Numbered from the stretch's first letter, positions 16,683 to 25,278 are shown. The stretch: DNA of 64,000 bases from an uncultured Armatimonadota bacterium (GCA_903927025.1 CAIYLG010000052.1:1-64000); one strand, 5' to 3'. Translations and numbers: made by a program. The notes: a model not told the origin generated them from the sequence alone.

Positions 16683-17801
16683 CTATTTACCTACGGTCTG
16701 CTTGCAGAACTCAGCGACGCACTTCGCGGCATAGGCGACCTGATCTACGTTCAGATGTGGCTGTATCGGCAAATTCACAATCTGCTTCGAGACTCTTTCA
16801 GACTCAGGCAACGAGCCTTCTCCAGATCCGAATCGTTGATACGGCTCGTGGAAGTGGATGGGCACCGGATAGTAGATCATCGTATCGACTCCGCGCTCCT
16901 TTAGATAGTCCCTAAGGGCATCTCGACGATCTGACTGGATGCTGAACTGGTGCCAGGTCGTGTTGTTGCCTGGAGAAACGATTGGCAACACGACTGGCGA
17001 TTCGGAAAGGATGTCGAGATACACCTCTGCGAGCCGCTCGCGTCGCTGATTCCACTCATGGAACTTGGTCATCTTTACCCTTAGGACAGCGGCTTGAACC
17101 TCATCCATGCGAGATGTGTAGCCAACGTGGTCGTAGTAATATCGTTCCCGGCCCATTCCGTGCACTCGGATGGAACGGCAGGCTTCTGCAATGGTGTCGT
17201 CGTTCGTAAGAATCAGTCCGGCATCACCAGCCGCTCCCAAGTTCTTCGTGACATAAAAGCTGAATCCCGCACCAATCCCGTAGTTGCCAGCGGCCACTCC
17301 GTTGTATGAGCTTCCAATCGCCTGAGCCGCGTCCTCGATAACCATGAGGCCGTGCTTGTCTGCAATGTGGTTGATCGCGCTCATATCTGCGAGCTGACCG
17401 AAGAGGTGAACGGGTTGAATTGCCTTTGTTTTCGAGGTAATTGCCGCTTCAATCTTCTTTGGATCGATGCAATAGGTAGCCGGGTCGATGTCGACGAAAA
17501 CCGGTCTCGCACCGGTCTGAACGATCGTTTCCACACTAGCGACGAAGGTGAAGGCGACGGTGATGACCTCGTCTCCTGCTCCGATTCCAGCGGCATCCAT
17601 GATAATGCGAAGGGCATCCGTACCGGAGTTGAGAGCGATGCCGTGTTTGCATCCGTGGAGTTCGGCAAGTTCCTGCTCGATCAGGCCATGGTTCTTCCCC
17701 ATGGTGTAAACACCGCTTGAGATGACCTCGTGAACAGCCGCATCCATGGGCGCCTGAAGCTCGTCGTACTGGGCCTTAATGTCGTAGAACGGAACTCTCA
17801 T
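16683..17801 (-). CDS. DegT/DnrJ/EryC1/StrS-family PLP aminotransferase
   Basis: 372 residues; start at ATG 17801 with AGGAG eight bases upstream (a TTG precedes it in frame). Family signatures: VPFYDIKAQYDEL at the N terminus, HGIALNSGTDALRIIM, VIEDAAQAIGSSYNG and the PLP-lysine segment FYVTKNLGAAGDAG (Lys near 186). The C-terminal YYPVPIHFHEPYQRFG and HLNVDQV are typical. These enzymes aminate keto-sugars used for surface glycans or antibiotics. No other nucleotide-sugar gene is adjacent, so the product sugar is unknown. Confidence 0.92.
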   Translation of the reverse strand: MRVPFYDIKAQYDELQAPMDAAVHEVISSGVYTMGKNHGLIEQELAELHGCKHGIALNSGTDALRIIMDAAGIGAGDEVITVAFTFVASVETIVQTGARPVFVDIDPATYCIDPKKIEAAITSKTKAIQPVHLFGQLADMSAINHIADKHGLMVIEDAAQAIGSSYNGVAAGNYGIGAGFSFYVTKNLGAAGDAGLILTNDDTIAEACRSIRVHGMGRERYYYDHVGYTSRMDEVQAAVLRVKMTKFHEWNQRRERLAEVYLDILSESPVVLPIVSPGNNTTWHQFSIQSDRRDALRDYLKERGVDTMIYYPVPIHFHEPYQRFGSGEGSLPESERVSKQIVNLPIQPHLNVDQVAYAAKCVAEFCKQTVGK

Positions 17802-18131
17802 CAATTCTCCTGGAGATTCCTATTGTGGCCCAACCGTTAAGGCAATGCTGCGGTCTGGGCGATACAGTTCCCCTACCGCACGGAGAGACAGATCTAGTGG
17901 TCCAATTTCAGTGCGGGTCGGCGGATGAATAGGTGATACGTGACTCACTCATGGATCATATTGTCAGTCAGGCGATGGTGAGCGATGCAATGACTCAAAG
18001 GAGGAAACGGCCGCCTAACCGGTCAGTTTCTTTGCGGATCGGTTAAGTATTCTGAGAACGGGTGATATCGACGCTCCCAAATCACCCAGAAACTTCAAAA
18101 CACCTCATGTTCCGGGGTTCAATCTAAGCCT
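17802..18131. other. Intergenic region between DegT aminotransferase and maf block
   Basis: About 330 bp upstream of both a minus-strand and a plus-strand unit. It contains one 31-codon open frame (17951-18046, ATG with no convincing ribosome site) that I do not regard as a gene, and a short inverted repeat around 18016-18046 (CCTAACCGGTC and GATCGGTTAAG). Otherwise only promoter DNA is expected. Confidence 0.4.
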
Positions 18132-18245
18132 ATGCCTTTGTCTCGAAAGCCGTTCTTTGAGTCCTCAGAGATCGAGCTCATTCCAACGACCGCAATCGGC
18201 GTCCGATATCAGCGCCATACTCAGTGGCTGGAGGGCATCAAGTGA
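18132..18245 (+). CDS. Possible 37-residue small protein upstream of maf
   Basis: ATG 18132 to TGA 18243-18245 encodes a 37-residue product (MPLSRKPFFESSEIELIPTT at the start, ending QWLEGIK) with no recognisable domain. Its stop overlaps the GTG start of the Maf gene by four bases (GTGA), the same coupling used by several real gene pairs in this window, and this is the main evidence for it. It could instead be a leader that sets Maf translation. Confidence 0.4.
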   Translation: MPLSRKPFFESSEIELIPTTAIGVRYQRHTQWLEGIK

Positions 18246-18820
18246 TCCTAGGAAAAGATGTGGTTCTGGCCAGCGGCTCTCCGCGGCGCCAGCACCTTCT
18301 ATTGGAATTGGTTGAGGACTTTGAAATATTTGTGCCAGAAGTCGACGAGGACAGTCTCACGACTTCAGATCCGGTGCAGACTGCAGAGACACTCGCGGAA
18401 GCCAAAGCCGTTGCCGTATTCGAAAAGCGGCAGGAAGGATTTGTCATAGGCGGAGATACCGTCGTAGCGCTACCGGATGAAAAGGGTGGCTTCACGCTCC
18501 TCGGAAAACCTAAACACAAGAAGGACGCTGAGAAGATCCTGTCACAGCTGTCTGGAAGGAGCCATTTGGTCATCACAGGTGTCTGTTTCGTTTGGAGCGG
18601 AGGAAAGAAGACGTTCAGCGAAACTTCGAAGGTAACTTTCAGAACCCTTGACCCTGCTGAGATCAAGGCCTATGTGGCAACAGGAGAGCCGATGGACAAG
18701 GCTGGCGCGTATGCAAGCCAAGGCGGAGCCGCAAAGTTCATCGAGTCGATTGAGGGCTCCAAGTTCAACGTTATTGGGCTGCCGCTCGAGCGTGTTCAGA
18801 AGGAAATCGAAGCGCTCTGA
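18242..18820 (+). CDS. maf: Maf-like nucleoside triphosphate pyrophosphatase
   Basis: 192 residues from GTG 18242; an upstream GTG at 18224 is possible. The Maf/HAM1-type hallmarks are VVLASGSPRRQHLLLEL at the N terminus, EVDEDSL, VIGGDTVVALPDEKGGFTLLGKP, and GEPMDKAGAYASQGGAAKFIESIEGSKFNVIGLPL. Maf proteins hydrolyse non-canonical nucleotides (dTTP/UTP or m7GTP types) and influence division. The GTGA overlap with the 37-codon frame supports the chosen start. A strong palindromic terminator follows. Confidence 0.92.
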   Translation: MILGKDVVLASGSPRRQHLLLELVEDFEIFVPEVDEDSLTTSDPVQTAETLAEAKAVAVFEKRQEGFVIGGDTVVALPDEKGGFTLLGKPKHKKDAEKILSQLSGRSHLVITGVCFVWSGGKKTFSETSKVTFRTLDPAEIKAYVATGEPMDKAGAYASQGGAAKFIESIEGSKFNVIGLPLERVQKEIEAL

Positions 18821-18828
18821 CAATAAAG

Positions 18829-18858
18829 CGGCCCGGCCATCAATTGATGGCCGGGCCG
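18829..18858. terminator. Perfect 30-bp palindromic terminator
   Basis: A perfect palindrome centred on CATCAATTGATG with GC-rich arms (CGGCCCGGC), 8 bp after the maf stop and about 30 bp before the end of the minus-strand MMKKG peptide gene; it can end both transcripts. It is preceded by AATAAAG and followed by AAATC. Confidence 0.75.
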
Positions 18859-18886
18859 AAATCTCTTGATTGAAAACTTGGGTAGC

Positions 18887-19129
18887 TTAGCTGCCCTTCT
18901 TCATCATGGCGCCCTTCTTCATGGTGCCTTTCTTCATCATTGAGCCCTTCTTCATCATGGCGCCCTTCTTCATCATGGTGCCTTTCTTCATCATCGAGCC
19001 CTTCTTCATCATGGCGCCCTTCTTCATCATAGGAGCCTTCTTCATCATGGCGCCCTTCTTGTCCTGCGCGAACGCGGAGCCAGAGATAACCACGGCCGAT
19101 ACAACGATTAGAGTGAGTAGATTCTTCAT
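18887..19129 (-). CDS. Secreted Met/Lys-rich hexapeptide-repeat protein
   Basis: 80 residues from ATG 19129 (the frame extends to 19171, but this start gives a perfect signal peptide). The signal MKNLLTLIVVSAVVISGSAFA ends in AFA before QDKKG. The whole mature part of about 59 residues is made of MMKKGx hexapeptides, x being A, S or T, in the recurring order A-S-T. Nearly every residue is Met, Lys or Gly. It resembles short Met/Lys repeat proteins annotated as MXKDX repeat proteins, whose role is unknown. Thioether-rich composition would allow Cu(I) binding or oxidant scavenging, and the high positive charge would allow binding to anionic surfaces; both are speculation. Confidence 0.75.
   Translation of the reverse strand: MKNLLTLIVVSAVVISGSAFAQDKKGAMMKKAPMMKKGAMMKKGSMMKKGTMMKKGAMMKKGSMMKKGTMKKGAMMKKGS
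18890..19050 (-). repeat. Tandem 18-bp coding repeat with 54-bp higher-order unit
   Basis: Reading the minus strand, 18-bp units encode MMKKG[A/S/T]. Three consecutive units (A, S, T) form a 54-bp super-unit present about 2.7 times; one unit has lost one Met codon (51 bp). Codon-level identity between super-units points to recent duplication by slippage. Confidence 0.8.
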
Positions 19130-19293
19130 TTGAGTTTTCTCCTGCGATACGACAGTCCGTAACTGGTGCATCTTACCACTGTCGATATAACGTCGAATAA
19201 CTTACAAACGAAGAAAGTTCCCTAATGTTTCCGAAAAAATGAAGGAAATTTGGGCGATTGGCGATTCAACTTGAAAGTAAGCCCTGCTGGAGC

Positions 19294-20106
19294 CTACAAG
19301 CTTTGGAGAGGCGACAGGCGACCTCTAGAGGCCATGCGATGCCTATCTGTTGCCTGAGCGGCGTCCATTTTCTTGCGCGCTTCGGTAGCCAAATCTGTTC
19401 GTCCAGCGTGATCGTACAGTTCCACCACGCGAGTCCACGCCTGAGCCACGTGGTGTGGTCTCCAGTCGAGAAACTCCTGACCCGGGAGAGATTGTGTGTC
19501 CACCTTCACGCTCAGGTCAATTGCGATCGCGTCTTCGAGAAGTTTGCCAATTTCCACGTCGGAGCCTTTGTCAAATGCGGCAGGAACGATCTCGTATGCC
19601 GTCGCATACAAAATCGGTGCTCCATCTTGGGGTTTCACGTCGAAGACGGATCGGGCAATTTTGATCGCCTCGGGTACCTTCCCCATTTCTGCGTAGACTC
19701 TGGCTAAACGCAGCGTATCGTTCACGACGCGGTCTTCATCATGATGCTGTTTTGCCCACTGAACCGCAAGCTCTAGCGTGACCTTTGCTTGGTCCCAATG
19801 CTTCGCCGTGATCATGATCTCGCCGATCTGCCAGGCTTTGGCCTCGTCAATTTTTTCTGGATTGAATCCCGCTAAAAGCTGATCCGCCGCCTGCTGCATC
19901 AGGGATTGAAATTCCTTGTTGCTGATTTCCCCTCGAATGAGTCGAGTCTGAAGCGAGTCAGAAATGCACCCGAGCTGCTCGCGGATATTGTCCGGAGTCA
20001 GCGACCCCATGTCCTTGGGGTCGTTGGGATTCGGCAACATGCCAGATTGGCAGCCACCCGCCACCAGCAATGCACCAAGAAGCAACAAAAGTTGGGGGCG
20101 TCGCAT
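19294..20106 (-). CDS. Lipoprotein with helical (TPR-like) repeats
   Basis: 270 residues. The N-terminal signal MRRPQLLLLLGALLVAGGC ends in a lipobox with Cys at 19. The rest is helical, with TPR-like helix pairs (WDQAKVTLELAVQWAKQHHDE, DTLRLARVYAEMGKVPEAIKIA, RVVELYDHAGRTDLATEARKKM). No enzymatic motif is seen. Such lipoproteins commonly serve as scaffolds in envelope assembly. It ends a minus-strand run headed by pyrR-pyrB-pyrC and starts 2 bp after the pyrC stop, so it may be co-transcribed without sharing their function. Confidence 0.82.
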   Translation of the reverse strand: MRRPQLLLLLGALLVAGGCQSGMLPNPNDPKDMGSLTPDNIREQLGCISDSLQTRLIRGEISNKEFQSLMQQAADQLLAGFNPEKIDEAKAWQIGEIMITAKHWDQAKVTLELAVQWAKQHHDEDRVVNDTLRLARVYAEMGKVPEAIKIARSVFDVKPQDGAPILYATAYEIVPAAFDKGSDVEIGKLLEDAIAIDLSVKVDTQSLPGQEFLDWRPHHVAQAWTRVVELYDHAGRTDLATEARKKMDAAQATDRHRMASRGRLSPLQSL

Positions 20107-20108
20107 GT

Positions 20109-21428
20109 TTAGGAAAGAGTGTAGCGGCTATCAGGAAAAAGGGCGTCTCGATAGATTTCGCTTCCGGAGAAGGTCAACATCGTTTTCCCTTTCAGGTTCA
20201 TCCCATCAAAGGGAGTGTTCTTGCTCTTGCTGAAGGTCTTATGCCGGTCGAAGGTCCACTCACAGTCAGGATCAATCACGCAGATTTGAGCGACTGGAGT
20301 TTCTCCTGGCTTTAGCGTGCCTGCTTCAAGTCGAAGAATTTCCGCCGGTTTGGTGCTTAGCTTGTTGATCGTTTCCAGCGGGCTGAGGACACCTTTATGA
20401 GTCAGCATGGTCAGGGTGACGCCAACCGCACTTTCCAACTGGGCGGAGCCAAAGGGCGCTTCTTCAAATGGAACGTCCACTTCGTGCGAGGCGTGCGGCG
20501 AGTGATCGCTTGCAATGCAGTCGATGGTGCCGTCGGCAAGTGCCTGAACGATCAGGTCTATATCGACCTGAGTGCGAAGAGGAGGAAGAATCTTGAACCG
20601 AGTATCGAATTCACCCACATGGTCTTCGATAAAGGTGAAGTGCATCGGGCAAATTTCGCACGTCACGGGTGCACCTAAGAACTTTGCCTGACGGATCATT
20701 TCGACGGCACCCCAAGTGCTGACCCGCATGATGTGAAGCTGACAGCCAGTGTGCAGGCTGAGGAGGCAGTTTCGGACGATGGCAATCTCTTCAGCCGAGC
20801 GAGGAATTCCTCGGAGACCCAGCATTGCGCTGATGCTTCCTTCATTCATGCTCCCGCCACGGGTGAGATTGGTGTCCTCGCAATGCGCCATGATTGGCAA
20901 ATCGAGCTGCACGCAGAATTCCATGGCCTGCGACATGACTAGGGCGTTTTGGATGGGGAACTGTTCGTCGCTGGCGGCAATAATGCCTGCCTTCTTCATT
21001 GCCGCGAGGTCAGCGAGTTCCTCCCCCTTCATGCCCTTGGTCAGGGCTCCAACCGGTGCAACAAAGACTCCACCTGCTTCTGGTGATGCGGCTCGATCGA
21101 GGATAAAGTCGATCAGGGCAGGGCTATCTAGCGGCGGATTGGTGTTGGGCATGCAACAGATGGTTGTGTATCCGCCCGCAGCGGCAGCTTGTGTGCCGGT
21201 GATGATCGTTTCCTTTTCTTCGCCGCCTGGCTCGCGCAAGTGGACGTGGGGGTCCACAAGACCGGGGCAGATCCACATTCCAGTGCAGTCATAGGTTTCG
21301 TCAACCTCGACGTTTTCGAATTCACGCCCATATCCAACGATCTGGTCATCTTCCAGCAGTAGGCTGGAAACCTCGTCCAGGTCCTGAGAGGGGTCTAGAA
21401 TGCGACCATTTTTTAGCAGTGTTCTCAA
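20109..21428 (-). CDS. pyrC: Dihydroorotase
   Basis: Third step of pyrimidine synthesis: interconverts carbamoyl-aspartate and dihydroorotate. 439 residues of the class I (multifunctional-type) family: zinc-binding GLVDPHVHLREPGGE near 56-70, then TICCMPNTNPPLD, MAHCEDTNL and IASDHSPHASHEVD with the catalytic Asp. It overlaps the end of pyrB by four bases, which matches co-translation with aspartate carbamoyltransferase. Length and all metal ligands look intact, so this is an active enzyme, not a PyrX-type scaffold. Confidence 0.95.
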   Translation of the reverse strand: MRTLLKNGRILDPSQDLDEVSSLLLEDDQIVGYGREFENVEVDETYDCTGMWICPGLVDPHVHLREPGGEEKETIITGTQAAAAGGYTTICCMPNTNPPLDSPALIDFILDRAASPEAGGVFVAPVGALTKGMKGEELADLAAMKKAGIIAASDEQFPIQNALVMSQAMEFCVQLDLPIMAHCEDTNLTRGGSMNEGSISAMLGLRGIPRSAEEIAIVRNCLLSLHTGCQLHIMRVSTWGAVEMIRQAKFLGAPVTCEICPMHFTFIEDHVGEFDTRFKILPPLRTQVDIDLIVQALADGTIDCIASDHSPHASHEVDVPFEEAPFGSAQLESAVGVTLTMLTHKGVLSPLETINKLSTKPAEILRLEAGTLKPGETPVAQICVIDPDCEWTFDRHKTFSKSKNTPFDGMNLKGKTMLTFSGSEIYRDALFPDSRYTLS

Positions 21429-22351
21429 TTCGTTTCCAGCTCCAGATTTTGAGAAAAAGCCCAGTAGAAGGATGCCATCCGCACGAAGACGCCGTTTTCA
21501 ATTTGAGAGGTGATCGCAGACTGCTCGCCGTCGGCGGCAATATCGTCCACTTCAACTCCGCGGTTCAGCGGTCCCGGATGCATTACAAGGCAACCCTTGG
21601 AAGCGTACTTCAGCGTCTCTTTGTTGATTTGATACATCGACGCATATTCACCGATGGAACTGAGCAGTCCTTCCGACATTCGCTCTTTTTGAAGTCGCAG
21701 CGCAATCACGACGTCTGCATCCGCGATGCCCGTCGCGAGGTCATAGTGAACCGTTGCAGGCAACAGAGCGGAGTAAGGTGGAATCAGTGTTCGTGGCCCA
21801 ACAAATCTGACTTCCGCACCCATCTTGCTAAGTAGCCAGGCGTTGGATCGGGCTACACGCGAATGATCCACGTCTCCGACGATGGCCACAATCTTGCCGG
21901 CAAGGTCACCCTTGCGTTCAATAATCGTGAGAGCGTCTCCCAGTGCCTGGGTTGGATGCTCATGTTGACCGTCTCCGGCGTTGATCACAGGCCCACCGAA
22001 ATGTCGCGCGGCGAGGGTCGGTGTTCCAGACATTCGGTGCCGCATGACCAGCGCATTGAGCCGCTCGTAGCGAAGCGTTAAAATCGTGTCTTTCAGGGTC
22101 TCACCCTTGCTCATCGACGAACTGGATGCACTGAAATTTGCGGTCTTGAGGCCCAGGTAGTAGGCGGCCTGCTCGAAACTCACCCGAGTTCGAGTTGAGT
22201 TCTCGAAGAACAACATCCCAACGACCAGCTTCTCAAGCTTTGGAACTGGGCGGCCTTCGATCACTCGCAGCTTGAAGTCTGCGGAAAGGCTGAGGAGATC
22301 CTCAATTTGATTTTTGTCGAGATGGCGAATTCCCAGAAGGTTTCGTGACAT
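21425..22351 (-). CDS. pyrB: Aspartate carbamoyltransferase catalytic subunit
   Basis: 308 residues, the usual length. Carbamoyl-phosphate site FFENSTRTRVSFEQAA, then VMRHRMSGTPTLAARHFGGPVINAGDGQHEHPTQALGDALTI in which the HPTQ motif is intact, and IVGDVDHSRVARSN and VMHPGPLNRG. No pyrI regulatory subunit is nearby, as in Bacillus-type trimeric enzymes, so control is probably through PyrR. Two bases separate it from pyrR upstream; it overlaps pyrC by four. Confidence 0.96.
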   Translation of the reverse strand: MSRNLLGIRHLDKNQIEDLLSLSADFKLRVIEGRPVPKLEKLVVGMLFFENSTRTRVSFEQAAYYLGLKTANFSASSSSMSKGETLKDTILTLRYERLNALVMRHRMSGTPTLAARHFGGPVINAGDGQHEHPTQALGDALTIIERKGDLAGKIVAIVGDVDHSRVARSNAWLLSKMGAEVRFVGPRTLIPPYSALLPATVHYDLATGIADADVVIALRLQKERMSEGLLSSIGEYASMYQINKETLKYASKGCLVMHPGPLNRGVEVDDIAADGEQSAITSQIENGVFVRMASFYWAFSQNLELETN

Positions 22352-22353
22352 TG

Positions 22354-22887
22354 CTAGCGCACTTCCTGGTGGACTTTTTCGAGGACCACGGCGTCTTCTC
22401 CGTCGTACTCGTTGACCTTGACCACGATGTGGTCTCCCTTTTCGGTAAAGACTTTCTTTCCGTAATAATTGGGCTCGATCGGCAATTCGCGGTGGCCGCG
22501 ATCGATGAGCACCGCAAGTTGGACCGCGCGGGGACGTCCGTATCGCATCAGGCCGTCAAGAGCTGCGCGGATCGTCCTTGCTGTGAAGATGACTTCGTCC
22601 ACGAGAATGACCGTCTTTCCAGTCACTTCAAAGGGAATTTCAGTTTCGTTGACTTCAACCGCCGGCTTATCGTCCCGAAAAGGGCGAACGTCGATCTTGC
22701 CGCAAGGCACAGTGGTGCCCTCAATTTGGGTCATTAGGAACGCCAGCCGCTTGGCAATTGGCCAACCTCTACGAAGCACGCCGACAACAACCAGCTGCTC
22801 CGCTCCCTGATTCGCCTCGAGAATCTCGTGCGCCATGCGTCCGAGGGTTCTCCGCATGTCGCCAGCATCGAGCAAGACTCCGCCCAT
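22354..22887 (-). CDS. pyrR: PyrR, pyrimidine operon attenuator / uracil phosphoribosyltransferase
   Basis: 177 residues with the PRPP-binding loop VILVDEVIFTARTIRAALDGLM and the flanking RPRAVQLAVLIDRGHRELPI typical of PyrR. In Gram-positive bacteria PyrR binds pyr mRNA when UMP is high and promotes termination; some homologues act only as phosphoribosyltransferases. It heads the pyrR-pyrB-pyrC operon. Only 88 bp separate it from the preceding acyltransferase gene, and I see no clear anti-terminator/terminator pair or canonical PyrR-binding loop there, so attenuation is not demonstrated. The usual VDDV appears as VDEV. Confidence 0.93.
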   Translation of the reverse strand: MGGVLLDAGDMRRTLGRMAHEILEANQGAEQLVVVGVLRRGWPIAKRLAFLMTQIEGTTVPCGKIDVRPFRDDKPAVEVNETEIPFEVTGKTVILVDEVIFTARTIRAALDGLMRYGRPRAVQLAVLIDRGHRELPIEPNYYGKKVFTEKGDHIVVKVNEYDGEDAVVLEKVHQEVR

Positions 22888-22975
22888 CTGGGGTCATTAT
22901 GGCTTCTTCAAGCGGTTTGATGCCGGGTGAGGGCCGACTATGCTCCACTTTGTTGACGCTATGCCGTCTGTTCTG

Positions 22976-24157
22976 TCATCGAGACTTCGCCGGACGGAAG
23001 GTTCGCAGGGGCAATCCGGAAGGCGCGTGCTGCTTGGGCTTGAGGTCCGGCTTGTCCCTTCGCTTCGGGATGAAAGGCTTTTCGAACAGCAGGTAGAAGA
23101 ACCAGCACAGTAAAAGGACTACAGGAAGGCACGCAGTCAGATAGAAAAACAGACTCACTTCGCCATTGGCCCACAGCGGCCGGTTCGCATATAGGACTTG
23201 GGCGATGGGGTGGTGCATCAGGTAGAGACTGTAAGAAAAGGTTCCAAGCGCGACGATGGGTCTTAGGGAGAGGAATCGATAGAGAGGGCCGCGAGCCGCT
23301 CCCGTCATGGAATAGCATCCAGCAGCCACTGCCGTTCCGAGGAACATGTCCGAGTCATAAAGCGGCATGTTCTTTGAAAGTGTCCACCAGCAGCCGACGA
23401 GGCACCCGAAGGTGACCAAGCTGCCGACAACAGGCAGGCGGCCCACTTTCCCAGGCTTGAAGGCAAGGTGGGCAGCCACCATTCCGATGACGAACAGCGG
23501 CATGTACCAGATGTACATTTTGGGAGCAAGCGGCACATTCATCACCACCAGGTATGCGATTCCGCCTCCGACAACCAGAGTGAGAATTCTGCCAATTTTG
23601 TTGATCCCGAGCACAAGCAGCGGAAACGCTATGTAAAGCTGAACCTCAATGGCGATGCTCCAAAGCACACCGTTGACCTTGTACATCCAGTCCATCGAAA
23701 AGTTGTGGATCAGCAGGACATGGGAAATCACAGCTGCCTGGTCAACCGGCACGTATTGGGCAAACGGGTTGCCGATCAACTTTGTCGTCACGTGGTTCGC
23801 GACGTAAATTGAGATCAGTAGGCACCCGTAGTAAGGCGGCAAAATCCGCTGTGCCCGCCGTCCGTAGAACTGTCCGACGCTCTTGATCGTGCCATTTTCC
23901 CTCGCGAACAGGGAGAGTTCAAGGCAAAATCCTGAGATTACGATGAACGCTGCCACTGCGAGGTGACCAAACGAAAAGCAAGCCATCGTCTGCTGAAGCC
24001 AAGGAGGAGCATGGCTAGTCCGTCCGAACGGAACGCTTGGGTCAGCAAGGGAGCACAAGTGGCCAATGACCACGTACATTGCCGCCACGCCGCGGATCCC
24101 TTCCAAAAAGGGCAGCCTGATTTTTGGCACACTTGGTTTGGACTTTCGGCGGATCAT
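22976..24157 (-). CDS. Membrane acyltransferase 3 family protein
   Basis: 393 residues, about ten membrane helices. N-terminal LPFLEGIRGVAAMYVVIGHLCSL carries the conserved R and H of the OafA/NodX acyltransferase-3 fold; YGRRAQRILPPYYGCLL and FSYSLYLMHHPIAQ are further family marks. These enzymes O-acylate glycans, lipids or other surface molecules. The C terminus is highly basic (KRRDKPDLKPKQ). There is no SGNH domain. It may start the transcript that continues into pyrR, but no functional link is apparent. Confidence 0.88.
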   Translation of the reverse strand: MIRRKSKPSVPKIRLPFLEGIRGVAAMYVVIGHLCSLADPSVPFGRTSHAPPWLQQTMACFSFGHLAVAAFIVISGFCLELSLFARENGTIKSVGQFYGRRAQRILPPYYGCLLISIYVANHVTTKLIGNPFAQYVPVDQAAVISHVLLIHNFSMDWMYKVNGVLWSIAIEVQLYIAFPLLVLGINKIGRILTLVVGGGIAYLVVMNVPLAPKMYIWYMPLFVIGMVAAHLAFKPGKVGRLPVVGSLVTFGCLVGCWWTLSKNMPLYDSDMFLGTAVAAGCYSMTGAARGPLYRFLSLRPIVALGTFSYSLYLMHHPIAQVLYANRPLWANGEVSLFFYLTACLPVVLLLCWFFYLLFEKPFIPKRRDKPDLKPKQHAPSGLPLRTFRPAKSR

Positions 24158-24241
24158 GGGGAAATGTCAGCATCTGGCTCGCTGGCAGAGGGCGTTAGAC
24201 GTATGGACGTGTCGCAGCGGCAACAAGAACTTCGAGTTCGA

Positions 24242-25042
24242 TCACCGGCGAAGAAAGCCCTGTTTATGAAGCCACTCCTTTAGGACTTCACGCCCCGTTA
24301 AGTAGCCGCTCCCCACCCGTCGACCAGATCGCTGCGACCAGGTGACGTCTCCTTTCATCTTCTGACTCTCGTAAAAACCCCTCATGCGTTCGTCGTACTC
24401 CGCAACGCTCGGGCTTTCCTCGTATTGCTCCCTGAACCAAACTGACTCCTGGGCTAGGCGAGGTTTTATCTCCGCCGTCATCGGCTCCGAGGGCCACCCG
24501 ATGCAAAGTCCAAATACGCCAAACGTCCCCTCTGGAAGATGTAGGAGATTCTTGATACCCTCAGGATCGTTTCTGAGCCCACCGATGTAGCAGATTCCCA
24601 TACCAAGTGCTTCTGCCGCACAAACCATCCGCTCGGCGGCCAGGGCTGCGTCAATTACCGCCATGGTAAAGAATTCTGTGTAGTCTAGGCCGTCTGCCTC
24701 GAACCCAACCGCGTGGGCGGCAGTGCGGATCCGGTGAATATCCGCAAGGAAGGCAAAGAACCAGCCGCAGTCGACGACCTGCTGTTGATTGCCGCAGAGT
24801 TGGGCGACAGTCTGACGCCGAGACGCATCCTGCACCGAAACGACGGACCACAGCTGAAGATTGCTGCTGGTGGCGGCGCTTTGCGCGGCGGCGACTAAGC
24901 CTGCGGCGGTCGATTCTGGAATTTCTCGCCCAGAAAAATGTCGAACCGAGCGATGGGTAAGGAACTGCTCGAGCTCCGGTAGATCCGGCGTCTCCGTCCC
25001 GTAGCGAAGCTTCCAAGCCTCTGGGGCCGATTCGTCAAACAT
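24242..25042 (-). CDS. NfsA/FRP-type flavin nitroreductase family protein
   Basis: 266 residues. FMN-site motif THRSVRHFSGREIPE near residue 29-43, SAATSSNLQLWSVVSV, EALGMGICYIGGLRNDPEG and FGLCIGWP define the NADPH nitroreductase (NfsA/Frp) branch, followed by a C-terminal segment with DERMRGFYESQKM. Such proteins reduce quinones, nitroaromatics or flavins. The gene starts 11 bp after the 61-residue membrane protein on the same strand and likely shares its transcript. Confidence 0.9.
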   Translation of the reverse strand: MFDESAPEAWKLRYGTETPDLPELEQFLTHRSVRHFSGREIPESTAAGLVAAAQSAATSSNLQLWSVVSVQDASRRQTVAQLCGNQQQVVDCGWFFAFLADIHRIRTAAHAVGFEADGLDYTEFFTMAVIDAALAAERMVCAAEALGMGICYIGGLRNDPEGIKNLLHLPEGTFGVFGLCIGWPSEPMTAEIKPRLAQESVWFREQYEESPSVAEYDERMRGFYESQKMKGDVTWSQRSGRRVGSGYLTGREVLKEWLHKQGFLRR

Positions 25043-25053
25043 ATGGGTTCAGA

Positions 25054-25239
25054 TCAAGGCTTTGCGGTGGAAGAAACGGCTGGTTTCTTGCTGCCGCTGT
25101 GGTCTAAGTAGGGAGTGAGGACTTTGGCGAAAAAGTAGGTGCCAAATCCCATAACTATCGTGAAGACAACGGATCCAACTGCCAGGCAGACAACGACGAG
25201 CTTGCCGTTGATCGGTTTTATCTGTTTCACATGGGCCAC
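25054..25239 (-). CDS. Small single-span membrane protein
   Basis: 61 residues: a basic, cytoplasmic-type N terminus (MAHVKQIKPINGK), one hydrophobic segment (LVVVCLAVGSVVFTIVMGF, about 14-36) and a polar Lys/Ser-rich tail (SGSKKPAVSSTAKP). No known family. Tight spacing to the nitroreductase gene (11 bp) and a strand shared with its neighbours support it as a real gene. Confidence 0.6.
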   Translation of the reverse strand: MAHVKQIKPINGKLVVVCLAVGSVVFTIVMGFGTYFFAKVLTPYLDHSGSKKPAVSSTAKP

Positions 25240-25278
25240 CTTATCTCTATGATGACTGATTCGAAGTGGTCTGGGAGA

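Noticed and set aside
17951-18046. 31-codon frame in the gap upstream of maf
   Set aside because: No ribosome site, no coupling to a neighbour, and a length expected by chance.
18890-19050. 18-bp repeats as a CRISPR array
   Set aside because: Units are contiguous with no spacers and encode an in-frame hexapeptide, so this is a coding tandem repeat.
22888-22975. PyrR-dependent attenuator upstream of pyrR
   Set aside because: The 88-bp gap has no visible terminator/anti-terminator pair and no canonical PyrR binding loop.
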